From Blastobasis lacticolella (Eukaryota > Arthropoda > Insecta > Lepidoptera > Blastobasidae): a stretch of 64,000 bases of DNA. The DNA lies in contig LR990053.1 in the NCBI GenBank assembly GCA_905147135.1, forward strand, positions 1,252,501 to 1,316,500. Reading direction: 5' to 3'. The translations under genes were made by a program, and so were the position numbers. Position 1 is the stretch's first letter. Each line of letters starts with the position of its first letter. Below, in pieces: positions 1-12,400 of the stretch. The notes beneath the pieces are model-generated. The model did no database searches and had not been told where the DNA came from. It was given only the letters and a program-made list of their open reading frames with translations.

Positions 1-1444
1 TGTTTTGCGCGTCCCTTAGAAAAATAAGCCCTTTTTGACGATTAAGGTCGAAGACGTGCGGTGTAAGTGTAAGTAGCAGGGGTTTATAATGAGAAATGAA
101 AACGATCGGGAATAAATAAATAAATAAAATATGATCAGGAAAAAACACGTTCGGTAATTGAGAAGAAAATGAATTTCTCATGGGGAAAATGAGCCTGCCA
201 AACACTGATTCTCTACCAACAAATGACTGACGTCTCAAAACGCACCCAAATTCGAATCTCACTACCGTGATTTTGAAAAGTATTACTAGATTTCGTCTGT
301 AGTTATATAGGCCACGTCTCACATGTCAACAGCAGTAAAACTGGCGCAGAGCCGGCACTAACCGGTAATGAGTTCGTTAGCAATTTTAATTTCCGATACA
401 GAAGCTGTCAACGGCAGGAAATGTCGGCAGCGCCCGCCGGAGGGAATACGGCTCGCGAAATGTCAACGAGCCATGAGGATTTTAACTATTACGGGGATCG
501 AATGATGGCTATATGACGTTTTTTATCGTTTCTAATTATGGTAATGATATACCGTCGGCTCCGGAGTCTTTAACCAGCCTCAGTGTCCCCAGCGGAAGAT
601 CTTGGTCAACCTCGCCGAGCCAACGGTATTAGAAGCACACCAAACGATTGGCCATCTCGTTGCGGTGCTGAAGTTCGACTAGCCTCAAAATACAAAACGG
701 TTACCCATCCACTTTCTCTGGGAATGTTGCGGTCTCGCAAGCACGCTGCCTATAGACCAGTGCTGCTTTATTATTCTCATCCTCAAAACGTAAAGGTATC
801 AACCCTTGCAGCCTAGGCATCTTAGACGTCTGAACTGGTTTAGTGACATACTGTGTATGTGTAGGCATCATAGCGCCGGAGGCAAAATGTCATGCGAATT
901 GTCGACGCTGACCGGGAATTTATATAACTTCGCGACTCATAATATTATTCATTCATATTTCTTTATTAGTATTGTTCATACATTGTCCAAAATTCAGTAT
1001 CTAGGTAAACATTATGTCCTAACTAACAATGCATATATATTGAGTATTTACATCAATAATTAAATAGTATCACAGTCAATAAAATTAATAATAGTAATAC
1101 TAATATGGCGGATATATGACGTATTACCTGATCTGGTTGGGCGCTGGGACGATTATGATGATGACTAAGGGCCGTGATCACTAGATGTAAAAAATTTCTT
1201 AGTCAATGATGTAATTTCTCGTTAACCCAGATAAATGGAAAGTTACCCATCCCTCATCTGTTTGTTTGATAAATTGACCCATCCTACACTTGTTTGTTTG
1301 AAACAGATTATAAACTCACGGAAATTTTGTTACAGTTTTCAAAAGTATTTAATTACTCTTGTTTTGGCAAAGCTGTTCGTTGCCGCCTAAATTATAAGTA
1401 CAAGACCTACAAGGATCTTTTGGCACGTGGCCGAAATCAGAACT

Positions 1445-1812
1445 AATGCAAAAGACCCTTGCAGGTTTGGAACCAAATAAAAAATAAATAAAAAAATTCT
1501 TGGCATTAATTTCCGCGCACGAAAATTAATGTGTTGTCGCGCACGAGGGCCCGAGTTCCGATTTGACCATGATCCAGGATTTGGCAAATCAGATAATTAC
1601 AGTGGAGCGACTGTCAACTGATTAAATAATTTTTACACTTTGAGTTGCCTGTGCAGGTTTCATCACGATCTTTTCCCTCACCGTAAGAGCATCGGTTAAC
1701 ATTCAAGTAATGTACAGAAAAGACTCATTGGCACATGGCCGCGGTGGGATTCGAACCCGGTACCTCTCGGTTACGAGTCGGATACCTTAACCACTCGGCC
1801 ACCGACGCTCCT
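1445..1812 (-). mobile_element. tRNA-derived SINE (family A), reverse orientation
   Basis: Read on the - strand, 1812-1740 looks like a tRNA head with an A box (GGCCGAGTGGTTAAGG) and B box (GGGTTCGAATCCC). It is followed by a body shared with five other places in the window, including the segment read on the + strand as CATGATCCAGGATTTGGC. The acceptor-stem ends do not pair, so it is a SINE head and not a tRNA gene. Confidence 0.8.
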
Positions 1813-2764
1813 ACCCCCAAAGCAAACACTGAACCTTTTACGTTCGGATAAATTAAACATTAACTCGGAGTGTCGCTGGATCAACTGACATTACCCGAAT
1901 AATTTAAAACTTAAATACGTCACGGACTTCGTCGCTGTTATTTTGGATGCTTCGTGAATGATTTATGTGCTTTGGTCCATATTCAGTTAAAACCGGTTCA
2001 ATATCGCAAAATGCTCAGAAGCTTTATGCTGTTTTTATAGACCCATAAATTACTTTTATCTTATCGTGTTGCGGTGGAATTTATTAATGCTTTATTAACT
2101 TTCGAGACTTAATTGTTTATGATACTCTGTTGTATATAAAAAAAAGAGCTTTTGTGCCCTACATTGTAATCGTGAAAGTTTGAATCCTTGATATTTGTTT
2201 TGATATTTTATCAGATTATCACAGGTTTGTCTATACTATCTAATAATATATATGAAGAGAAAAGATTACTTTTAGTTTTTAGAGTTACATTTGCCTTTGT
2301 AACATCAAAAGTAAGAACAGTAAGGCACAAGATAAGCATAGACTTACTAAATTCAATGAATAGACCCAATCGCACTGATCCACGAGCAAACACCAGAAAC
2401 AAATTGCGGGTAGAATCTGAAACGTGAGGTGGCAATGACTCGCTGACCGCGGCTGTCGCCGCCTACCCGCGAATAAATGAGGGTAGGTGCTTGTGAACAG
2501 GTTCGCTCTATTTCAGGCACGAAGTGGCTAATGGGTTCAGGTATTCCTATTACAGGAATGGATTTCGTTGATAGCTGTTGGTGAGGTGAGATCGAATATA
2601 CAGGTTAATAACTTTTACCCTCGATTTCGACTGATTCAAATAATTTCATAGCGTTAATTTGAGAAATTATCTATATTAAGTTCCCCATACAAACGTTCGT
2701 GCCGTATTTCCAGATCCAGATCAGATTTTTACTATTATCGATAAAAACCTATTTATCCTTTATT

Positions 2765-2922
2765 AGCACGGCTAGCACAAGTATGCTCTCAAGAAAAGGC
2801 GTGACTTAGATACATCTTTATCATCTCTTCATTGTAATTTCTTTCATCTTAGTATCGAGAGGGATACAGTTGCTCTCTCGCAACACGAGTTGTGTCGCGG
2901 GCACACTTGCGCCAGCCGTGCT
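2765..2922. mobile_element. Small fold-back element (MITE-like)
   Basis: The left end AGCACGGCTAGCACAAG and the reverse complement of the right end (AGCACGGCTGGCGCAAG) agree over about 17-25 bp. The interior lacks coding potential. A weakly related stretch (TAGCACAAGTTGCTCTC near one end) lies at about 62720-62880. Confidence 0.5.
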
Positions 2923-3218
2923 GGTACCATCAATCTCCTTGTAAAATCCACATTCACACACACAATCTCATCTTTCACATTCCCCGGCTAAATCTGTGTT
3001 GCTCCCGATAGTATTCGAGAGTATTATTGGGACACTTTCAAGACTAGAGTGAATAGGCTGTTTCTCGACCATCACACCTCCTTGGTGGCAGAAATAATAT
3101 ACGGACTCGGTCGTGTAACGCTGCACATCCACTGCAGTATTAATTTTGTCTGTATAAGTATTTTATATGAAGTATAAGCTAAAGTTTAAGTCAATAACCA
3201 GTCCCCTTTTTCCAACAG

Positions 3219-3447
3219 GACGGCACCTTCTCCCTTGCGGACTTCACTGACGCCTACCAAGAGAACGAGGTGCAACGAGTCATTCGCGCCTACGAGAACT
3301 CAATCTCAATAGACATACACTGCGCCACGAACGGTGGCGGCGAATGGGCGAAGCTGCCGAGCATGCCCTTCGTGAAACACTGCAAGATCAGGATCAACCC
3401 CACTGATGTGCTGGACCCTGGCTCGCAGGCTGTTAAGGACTTTATCT
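3219..3447 (+). CDS. futsch: futsch exon (MAP1 N-terminal domain, part 1)
   Basis: Acceptor: pyrimidine-rich tract then AACAG at 3214-3218; donor GTGAGT at 3448. Reading starts in phase 0 (GAC at 3219) and ends one base into a codon (T at 3447), which the CA of the next exon completes to Ser. Residues include ENEVQRVIRAYENSISIDIH and VKHCKIRINPTDVLDPGSQA, typical of the MAP1/futsch N-terminal domain. No in-frame start lies here and the exon starts mid-domain, so it is internal. The reading frame running on to 3470 is intronic read-through past the donor. Confidence 0.92.
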
Positions 3448-6400
3448 GTGAGTTTTTTAAGCTTTCTTAGGGTTTTTGGGTTTGTTTTGCAGGCGTATTC
3501 GATAACAATACACGACGCTAGGATGCCGAAGACCGGACGAAACGGAGAAGAATGAGTAGGAAAGCGGGCCCTTCATTAGTTTAGGAAACATTTAATTTTA
3601 GTATAGTTGACTTCATTGGGGGGTTTCGACGTCTGTTCATTCTAATTCTTGCCTCTTGTGTCTCTTGCAACTTTAAACGAGTGTGTTAGAATAGGTATCA
3701 AACGCGAACGCTCACGTGGATGCGAGCAGTTCATAAATTTAGACCCAGGTGCGCTATTTTTTAAACCGCTAGGAAACACGCGAGCGCACTCATCCGCTAC
3801 CTGTCTTTTTCACACCCGTGGTAATTTGCTAGAGATAGAAAAGAAGGGCACACAGAAGGCGACCGCTCGCGTCGATGCGAGCGATTCAAAAATAGTGTGA
3901 CGTATAAAGCGTAAACGCTCTGACTGTAGAGACTAAACTGCTTTGTATCATAATCAACACAAACTCCCCGTTTAATCTAAAACTCCATTTATTAATCAAC
4001 ACACAATATTGAAGGCACAGACTGCTGTGTTTTCAGCTATCGACGTGTACGGTCCACTAATTCCAGGTTGAATAATGAATAGGCCGAATCTAGGTCGCCT
4101 GGCGACCCCTGTCGGAAAACACGTTTTGTATTCGACTATTATCTGGATTTGGTGTTTATGTGAGATGAATTTGTCGTGGTACGAGTCTCGAATACGAAAC
4201 GTGGCCCTGTTTGTAACAAATGTTTGAGAACCACGCCCTCATCCAGTTGCCAAAAAACCCTTGCAGGTTTGGACTAACACAAAAAAAGCTTTGTGTTAAT
4301 ATTCCAGTTGTGCTCTCGTGAAAGAGGGTGCGGGTCTGCCTTGACCATGATCCAGGATTTGGCAGATCAGATAATTACAGTAGAGTATCTGCCATCTGAC
4401 CTCCGTGACTCTGCTACCAGGGGAACCTGATCAGATTGGATTATGGTTCCACATTCAATCGCCTAGTGTTAGTGTTAGTGTAGGTTAGTGTTCAACTAAT
4501 GTACATAATGCAGAAGAGTCGTTTGTACATGGCAGGTCTGGGGTTCAAACTCTTACGTGTCGGACCCGCTGTTCATTAAGACCACAAAAGCTCGATGTTA
4601 CCAACGCCCGAAACTACAATCTTCCAAGCTTACAATCGAATTTTCATTACAACACACCGGAAGCTTACTCTATGACAGTACAACTGCAACTATACAGCTC
4701 CAATCGCAACTGAAACTCCATTGTCGAAATCAAAACTTTTCCCATGACATTGTGCTACGGCGTAGCGCTCGCGTAGCTTCGTCGCAAAGCTCTACGAGTC
4801 GTAGCTCAACTGATTTGCATCCGCTACAAGTTGGTTGCTGATGAGGCTGATTGTTGGGAACTGAGTAGGGTGACAATGGTTTTGTGATTTTTCGGATATT
4901 GTTATATCAGATTTTTTGCTTTTTAGTACTATACGCTAGTAGGTCAGCACGTGTCGCCTTCATGTAGATTTTTCATTCATTAGAAATTTCACGTCAAACT
5001 TTCGTTAATTGAAATTAAGGTAAACTTAGGAAGCTATATTGTAAAGGCACGTAAATGGCAACTGGCTAGACCCAAACTAAAGTTAATTAATTAATTAATT
5101 CCTATAATTGACGTAAATATCTTTGAATCTGTAGTTTTAAACACAAAGACAGTTTAAGAATAGAATAGAATATAATTAATTATTCACATCAAATGTAGGT
5201 AAATGTTACAATATGGTTGGTACGTAATTAATTACATGATGCGATTCACATATTTAGTCAGTTAAGGCACTGACATGAATCTATTACAATGCCCATATAT
5301 GTTAATTAATACATTATTAAAATAATTGGAACCGTAATATAAAAATATATAAAAAATGCGACATAAAAATCCATAATAGCGACCGAGGGCATATACAGCC
5401 TCCCATATAATAGTAAAATCTTACAATATCACTGTGACATAATAATAATACACAACTATCGCATTACTGTTACTTTTATTTGGTCACCTACATGGTCACC
5501 CTACTCGTGCAGTACAAGTGGTCTCGTTAACTAACAGTGGGCCGACTTCGAAAACACAATTATTGTTGTACAGACTCCAACTACCACAGAATACTGCTTA
5601 TAATATCAGAACATTACCTACCCATAGCAAACTATACTAACTATAGTAATTTATACTAATATTATGAATACGTCGTTCCCTGCGGCTTTTCGTTTCCCTC
5701 GGGACCCTGTTATTTTCCCGAAATAAAAAGTAGCCTATGGCACGACGGAATAACGTAGCTTACTATTACTAATCGAATTTTTAAATCGGTCCAGTAGTTT
5801 TGAGTTTATTCATTACAAATTAATATTTGTAAGCCAATTTACAAATTTCATAATCCCCGACCAATTATACATATATTTCCTAAACTATACCGAAAATAAA
5901 TAAAAAAAGCTCATTCATATTCCGCCATTGACTATTAAGTACGGTGCTCATTTTCGACCCGTACGTTCAGATTAGGGCAAAATCATTCAAACCAAAACTA
6001 CCATTGATAAAATGAGTCTAATTAGTAAACCTCTAAACTAAATCTAAATCATCTTTCGATAGTGACAGGTATGCTGCGAACGGCGGTTAAGCTTATAACT
6101 ATACCTAGCCAATAAAGCAATAAATATGTCTAAGCACCGTTGACACAATTCGTAAATCAATTAGATAAGGCATCCTTTGCAAACAGCGATACGTGTTACT
6201 CATATATCATACGCGTACAGCGCCTGCTAATTTGGCACCCGCAACCGGCATTGTTCAGAGAGCAAGTTTCACGCCGTACAATTTGCTAGCGCAAAACTGG
6301 CAGGCGCTAAATTAGTTCTCTCGCGGTTCGCTCCGAGCACGTGTTTGTGAAACCTGAGAGTGTCGGATGAGTGACGTTTCGGCCCGTTATTAATGCGGGA

Positions 6401-9400
6401 GAAAACAAAACACGCTGCCGCGAAAAGGTTTCCGGTTACCGTTGAAGTTTGCGGGTGAAAAGGTAAATATGAGAGTTTGTATGCGTAGGAGAGGCACACA
6501 TACATTATGGAATTTTACCTCTATAAATTGTTAAGAAGTCTCTATACTCAAATGAAAATTCAGTATTCTAATATAATTACGCTAGCTTGTCGGTACCAGA
6601 GATCTAGTAGCTAAAAAAAGGTTACTTACCCACTAAGTATGAATTTAATAAAGCATAATCTTATTTCCTTGCGAGAGTGCTCCATACGCCCCCTCCATAT
6701 AGAGAATTTGGGTCAGATTTAATTTCAAAAACCGCCTGCGCATAATACCATATGTAACGCTGTTAGATGCCAAAAAAGGGTAAAAGTACATTGAATAACG
6801 CCCACATAACTTCATCCGAATTTTTACCTATTAAATATTCCTTGAATAGAGTAAATATTACAGTAAAAACATAAAACGTACTTTCGAGGAAATTTTTATG
6901 ATTTCCATTCTAATAGTACATTTTAGGGCGTTAACCAAAATAGCGCCCTAGACACTTAAAATTTATTCTTAAGAATCACATATTGCGATGCGGTCGGGGA
7001 ATAGCTATGTGGATACCTGTTCAAAATAAACCCATTTTTATACTCTTCTGAGGTTTAACAGAGTTGCTGGTATTGTAAGAGAAGTCCAAATGAGAGAAAA
7101 TTCAATATAATTTTTAATCCTATACGAGTTGGAAGTTAAATAAATTAGTTTGAGTGTTAAACTGCCTATACTCGTCTCTCACGCATGCAATAGGTACTGC
7201 ATTCCTAATGCAATTAGTACCAGAACAGTGAATGTGCGCATTGCAAAAGTTTGGAGTCATGCATAAGTTGTGCTAGAACGTACAAGTAAGTCTGAAGTTT
7301 GAATGCTACCAGGCAAAGTTTCTTAGCTAGTAATTTGCTAATGGTATTTAAGTAGGCGTCTACTCTATACTTCCTTTTTATTGGGCTATAGATATAACCA
7401 TGGGCACAGAATATTCATACTACGTCCATCATAAATAACTTAATGAACTTAATTCAATTAAAATTTAAATTCTGGTAACACACGAGTTGAAAGCCCACCT
7501 AAGGGCAAGCAGGCAATGTCAATATATAAAGACAACATGTATGATATTTGTGGCATTGCTTTTAGAATATTTTTAAAGCTGATTACATAATTCCATCCAT
7601 TACCTTTTTAAATCAAAATTAATTGCAAATTAAAATTTTAGGTTTAACGAAGCGGCTCTTATTAGGCTAAATGGCCATTTTCAAATTATGCGATCAAAAT
7701 ATGTACATGTGGTAAAAATTTCAGAAGCTACACGTAAAATTCGAACGTTTTAAAATTCCCAGCAGTAACTCTAAAATAGGTTGAGCTTATCAGCAGTCAA
7801 TTCCAAAGCAATTACGTGCATCGTTTAAATGTTTATTCCTGGTATAAAGCTTATCAATATTTTTGGTGCCCCAGTGGTTGCTTCGTGCACGCAAGCCCAT
7901 GTCATATTGATGGATGCTATGAGCTTTAACGCCGTTTAAAAACGATATTTGTGAGAGGTTTTAAGATTTTTACAGTGAAGGAAAACTTTACGAGGATATT
8001 GTACGAATAATAATATAAATCGAAAAAATTTTAAACAATAGTTGCATCTGTCCCTCGGTGATATGGATATTCGTTACCGAAATAGTTAAAAAATCATCAT
8101 AATCATACAAGCGGTCCATCTTGGCTTCTGTCAGGGTCCGCTTTCTTAGTTTTTCGTCTCCACTTTGCCCTGCCATGTCATGTTCTGGATCCCCACGTCG
8201 TAATCCGTTGGCTCTCGTGTCCGAGTAGGCGATATCAATACATCGATTCTTAAGTCTCTCGCGGGATCTCTTTCCTTATACAGGCAAGTATTGGCACCTA
8301 TTTCCAATTTATCCCTTGGGCTTACGCAATACATGACCATACCATATCTTCGATCCTATCCGCGATATTACTCACTATAGTAATAAAATTAGAGTAAACT
8401 GTCCATAAGTCCTCATCTTAGCGGTAAATACCGGCTCAGTAGCTAGCGGTAAATCTGCTAACCAGGCTTCGCTTATCTACCTACGTACAATGAAAGCGCT
8501 TTCAGTTTTCTGGAATACCAAAAATTCTTCCCTCCTTCCTTAATTAAAAATTTGTCAGGTACAACTCAATAAAAAAGCCGGTTCGGCAGAGCCTCGTTCG
8601 TCTGTCAGTAGGGGGAGCAGGTGAAGTTGGCTCAGAGCCTTAAAAAGGTGCTGGGACCCCGTAACCCCCTAGATTCAAGCCATTAGTAAATTCTCTCCAA
8701 AACATCAATATTTAACTCTGAGAGAGCAGTCGCGTCTAGAATTCGCTGAGCATCAATACGACTACTAATGGGAAGGTACCTATTCACGGCGCCGCGACCA
8801 ATTTATATGTAAATTACACTCTGATATTACTTACAGTTTCGAGTATTGTGACGTCAAGAATATGTATGAGTTTGCGCATTTTTATGCTGTAAGAAGCACC
8901 TCGAAGATTGCGACTTTCTATTCGTCTTTTTTACAAGCTTTCTTAACTATTTACAAGTTTTATTAACTTCACTTGTATGTTCTAGAATTTTGCAAGCCTA
9001 ATCTGATCCACTTTTCGGCGTTTAATTGAGCTGAAACTTGATATGCCTATGTACCTTGGATGGCAAAGTAGGTAAAGAAGGCACTAAAGATTGTTATGAT
9101 ACAATGTTTTTTTCATTTGAGAACATTATTTCTAATGTAAAATCATCTTGTTTTATGTTTCCGTTTTATTTGATGAAGATAATGTGTGGTATCATCGAAT
9201 CTAAAATGATCGTAACTTTGGTTTTTGGTCTTTACCACTGGAAATATCATTATATAAATTTGATAATATTTACTATCGATAAACTATCTCTTTTCCTTTA
9301 GATTATTACACTTGAAAAGAGTTTAATTTTCATTTCCTTATTGTTTATAAAACGTTTGAACCACAATTTTGTTCTTGAGCAATTTCAATTAACGTTAATT

Positions 9401-12400
9401 CACAGTACACAGAAGTCCACGCCTTCAACTGTACCAGTATTTATGTAAAAGAAGAATCATGGCCGGGCAACTCATTTCCCGAAACTAATATTTATGGTTT
9501 CATTATTGTGCTAATGTTTAGAACTACCAATGGGTGTAGGAAATGAATACTCGCTGCAGACATTATACTGCCCGACTTGGCTTTGGCCCTAGTATTGTGT
9601 GCTATGAACTATTACCGACATAATAAGTAGCATGGATATTAAGTGGGTATACAATGTATACTATACATATTGTATTCGCAGCTATCATTCTGAGGACAAA
9701 GTTACTCTCAGATTCTCTCTACAAAAGTTTATCTCCGTCGATAAACAGTCGACTTTCGTACGAAAGTTTGGAGGGTATCATTTCAGTTTTGTGTTTAATG
9801 TTTCTTTTACCTAATATATCTCTCTCTCTGGCTTTCGCGCGCAATATTGGCGGCAAGATGATTATTATCTAATGTTTCTGTCAAAGTTCTGTTCCGTTCA
9901 GGAATTTTTATATTATCCGTTAAGCCACGTCCTTAACTGATTTTCGTAACCAGTTACGAAACAACATTTTATTCATATTTTCACAACTGGTTACCAAACG
10001 AGAATTACTAATTTTTTTCTTTGTCCTTATTCAGGAGTACTCAAACGCAAACTAGTACGCAAACACACAATGTCGTCAAACTTAATAAAATACATTAGTA
10101 TTTTTTTGTCAGCAATAAAAAAAGTTTCTTGCATAGGTATTAATAACTTTGCGTTTTACCGTTATCATTATGGATGACACCTAGTGAGATAAGGTCAGAG
10201 GTATGATGATGTTGATAGTTATCTGATATAATAAATAGATAAGCCTGTCTAAGTAAAGCAGCTTTACTGTGCGTTCTCACAGGTACTCGTTAGCGACTCT
10301 GCAACTTAACTGCCTTCAATACTGCTCTATAATTGGTCAATTTCCCTTGCTCTCTTTGCAATGCGTTCATTTTGATAGTCGCTACTCGAGTATTGTCAGT
10401 TGGAACCCTGTGCGTACACTGTAAGACTTAATAGTAACGTTGCTGAGTACGGGTATTATTCTATTATTACTGTTCTACAAGCACACCTATATATTTATGT
10501 AATAAAGAAAGTATTTTAACTCATTCATTCAAACTTACTACAACCCCCATTTCCTCAACAGCATACCTGGAGCCCCTGGTCTCCCCAGCCAGCCTCGACC
10601 AGCTCCTGGTCCCCAGCGAGGTGGTCGGCAACATCCGATTCAGCCACCCCACGCTGTACGTGTTCCCTGGCGGGCAGGGCGACGCTGCACTCTTCGGTAT
10701 CAATGGATTCAACATGCTGGGTAAGTGGCTTAGATATGGATTCAGACAGGACACAGGCACGACACAGACTTAATACGGACATGACACTGGCACCCGACAT
10801 AGACATTATACGGGACGAGACCGACCTGACGCAAACACGGATAGGATCATCAGACCTACTCAAAAATTGACTGACCCATAATGCATTTACAATACTCATC
10901 ACTTAACATAAAAGTGATGACCAGATCAACCCACGACCTTAGACCATGTGACAAATGTTGGCCCTCTTGAGCTTTCTGCTTTGCAGCCACATATTCGTAT
11001 AAACAACACGCCAATATTGGCACCCTAGCTAATTCATTAACATGAGCTTGGCATGAGCTATGGTCTTATTTTTCATCAAAATCTGTGTACCATGATACTT
11101 CGTAGGATTCGAAAGGATTATTATTTAAGATAATGAGGATGTTACGACGATATTAATATAAATGACTATATTTCACAAATAATTTAACAGGTAATTTCTG
11201 TTTACATTGTAGACGACGAGCATTTCAAAGACTTTGTATTCATTTACTTTCCTATTTAAGAGCTTATATTAGCTAAAAGCTTAAGCATTTCCTTAACTCA
11301 TAGCATTAGCATAAGAAACCCATTACAGTCAAAACAGAATTCAAAAGGTCCCTCTAAATTCATTAGGACAAGAAATTCCTTTCTTCGGAGACCAATTGCC
11401 TAAAAGGCTGGTTCGTCTGTTATTACATTTTGGGCCATTATAGACCTAACTAAACGATGTTCCCATTTATTACTAGCTGGAATGCCTCAGGGTTCCAGAC
11501 TAGGTCCCGTTTTTTTCACTACTCGGAGGGATATTGGCACAATGCCAAATCGTGGCCTGGAGCAGTAGTGGTTTTTGGGTTGGAAGCAATTTATTAGACA
11601 GTACTTTGTTGTCCATGTCTTTGTTAATGGAATTCGATCTCTCGGTCTTTACTCTTGTTTTTATTATAGCCTTCGCACGCGACTTCTACCGCGTAAAAAT
11701 ATATTTCGGGATCAATATAGCATAGTATATTTTTTAATGGTTTTCTGGTTGAATGGTTTTCAGGCCAACCTTTTTATTATAATAGGGGATTAGGTATGAG
11801 TTGCCGTTTTTTCGTCCTTTACAACACTAATAACTGACTTCCAAAATAGAGTATGCCTAAATTACAAAGTCATTTAAACCAAGTAAAAATAATTTATCAA
11901 GTCTACATATACACGTCTTTTAAAATAGTTACCCCTTTCTATTCAGTTTCGTCAGGTTTGCCTCTTTAATAAATTGTGCCTTTTTATTTTTCTTTAATGT
12001 ACAATTAAGTGTTATAATATTATTAAATATTGGCCAGATTTTACAGTCAACTGAATGGTCCCATTAAAATATGACTGTACCCTCTTCTGTAGTCGTAAAA
12101 TATACCATGTAACCATTGTCTTTATTCGCAACTTTGTGTGCTCCTAGGAAGGATAGAGGTGCCAATTTATTTGCCCATTCATACGGATTACTTAGCTGCT
12201 TAACGGTGGGATATAAAACGGGCTTAGCTCGTAAAAGCCCAAGGCTAATTAGGCCCGAAGCCTTCGGAATCGAGTCGCCTTTCCCTTTAATTGGGCTTTT
12301 TGTACGCCGGAAAAAGACAATTTCTCTTTCATCTTATCGACGGTCGGTCGGTTAGTCAGCACTACGAAGATTTACGCAAAACATTTTTAACGGAAACTCC

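Larger units (their letters stand above)
1..3218. other. Upstream futsch intron (5' end outside window)
   Basis: No coding exon could be supported here; the short open frames at 583-1063 lack splice context and family similarity. The stretch holds a tRNA-derived SINE in reverse orientation (about 1445-1812) and a small inverted-repeat element (2765-2922). The rest is AT-rich unique-looking DNA. Confidence 0.7.
3448..10561. other. futsch intron, 7.1 kb
   Basis: Between donor 3448 and acceptor 10561. Contains a retroelement 3'-end fragment (3518-3575), a reverse SINE A copy (4250-4570), a Helitron-like remnant (5655-5830), and a decayed retroelement 3' end on the - strand (8085-8360). The rest is AT-rich, with a short (TTAA)n run near 5083-5098. 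No exon or RNA gene was recognised. Confidence 0.75.

Noticed and set aside
583..1063. Two overlapping open frames of 77 and 85 codons
   Set aside because: No recognisable domain, biased AT composition in the second, no plausible splice sites linking them to futsch.
1740..1812. Possible tRNA gene on the - strand
   Set aside because: A and B boxes are good but the acceptor-stem halves do not pair, and the same head with the same downstream body recurs in the window. It is the head of a SINE.
4557..4841. 94-codon open frame
   Set aside because: Overlaps the edge of a SINE and has low-complexity Gln/Ser/Thr content with no known family.
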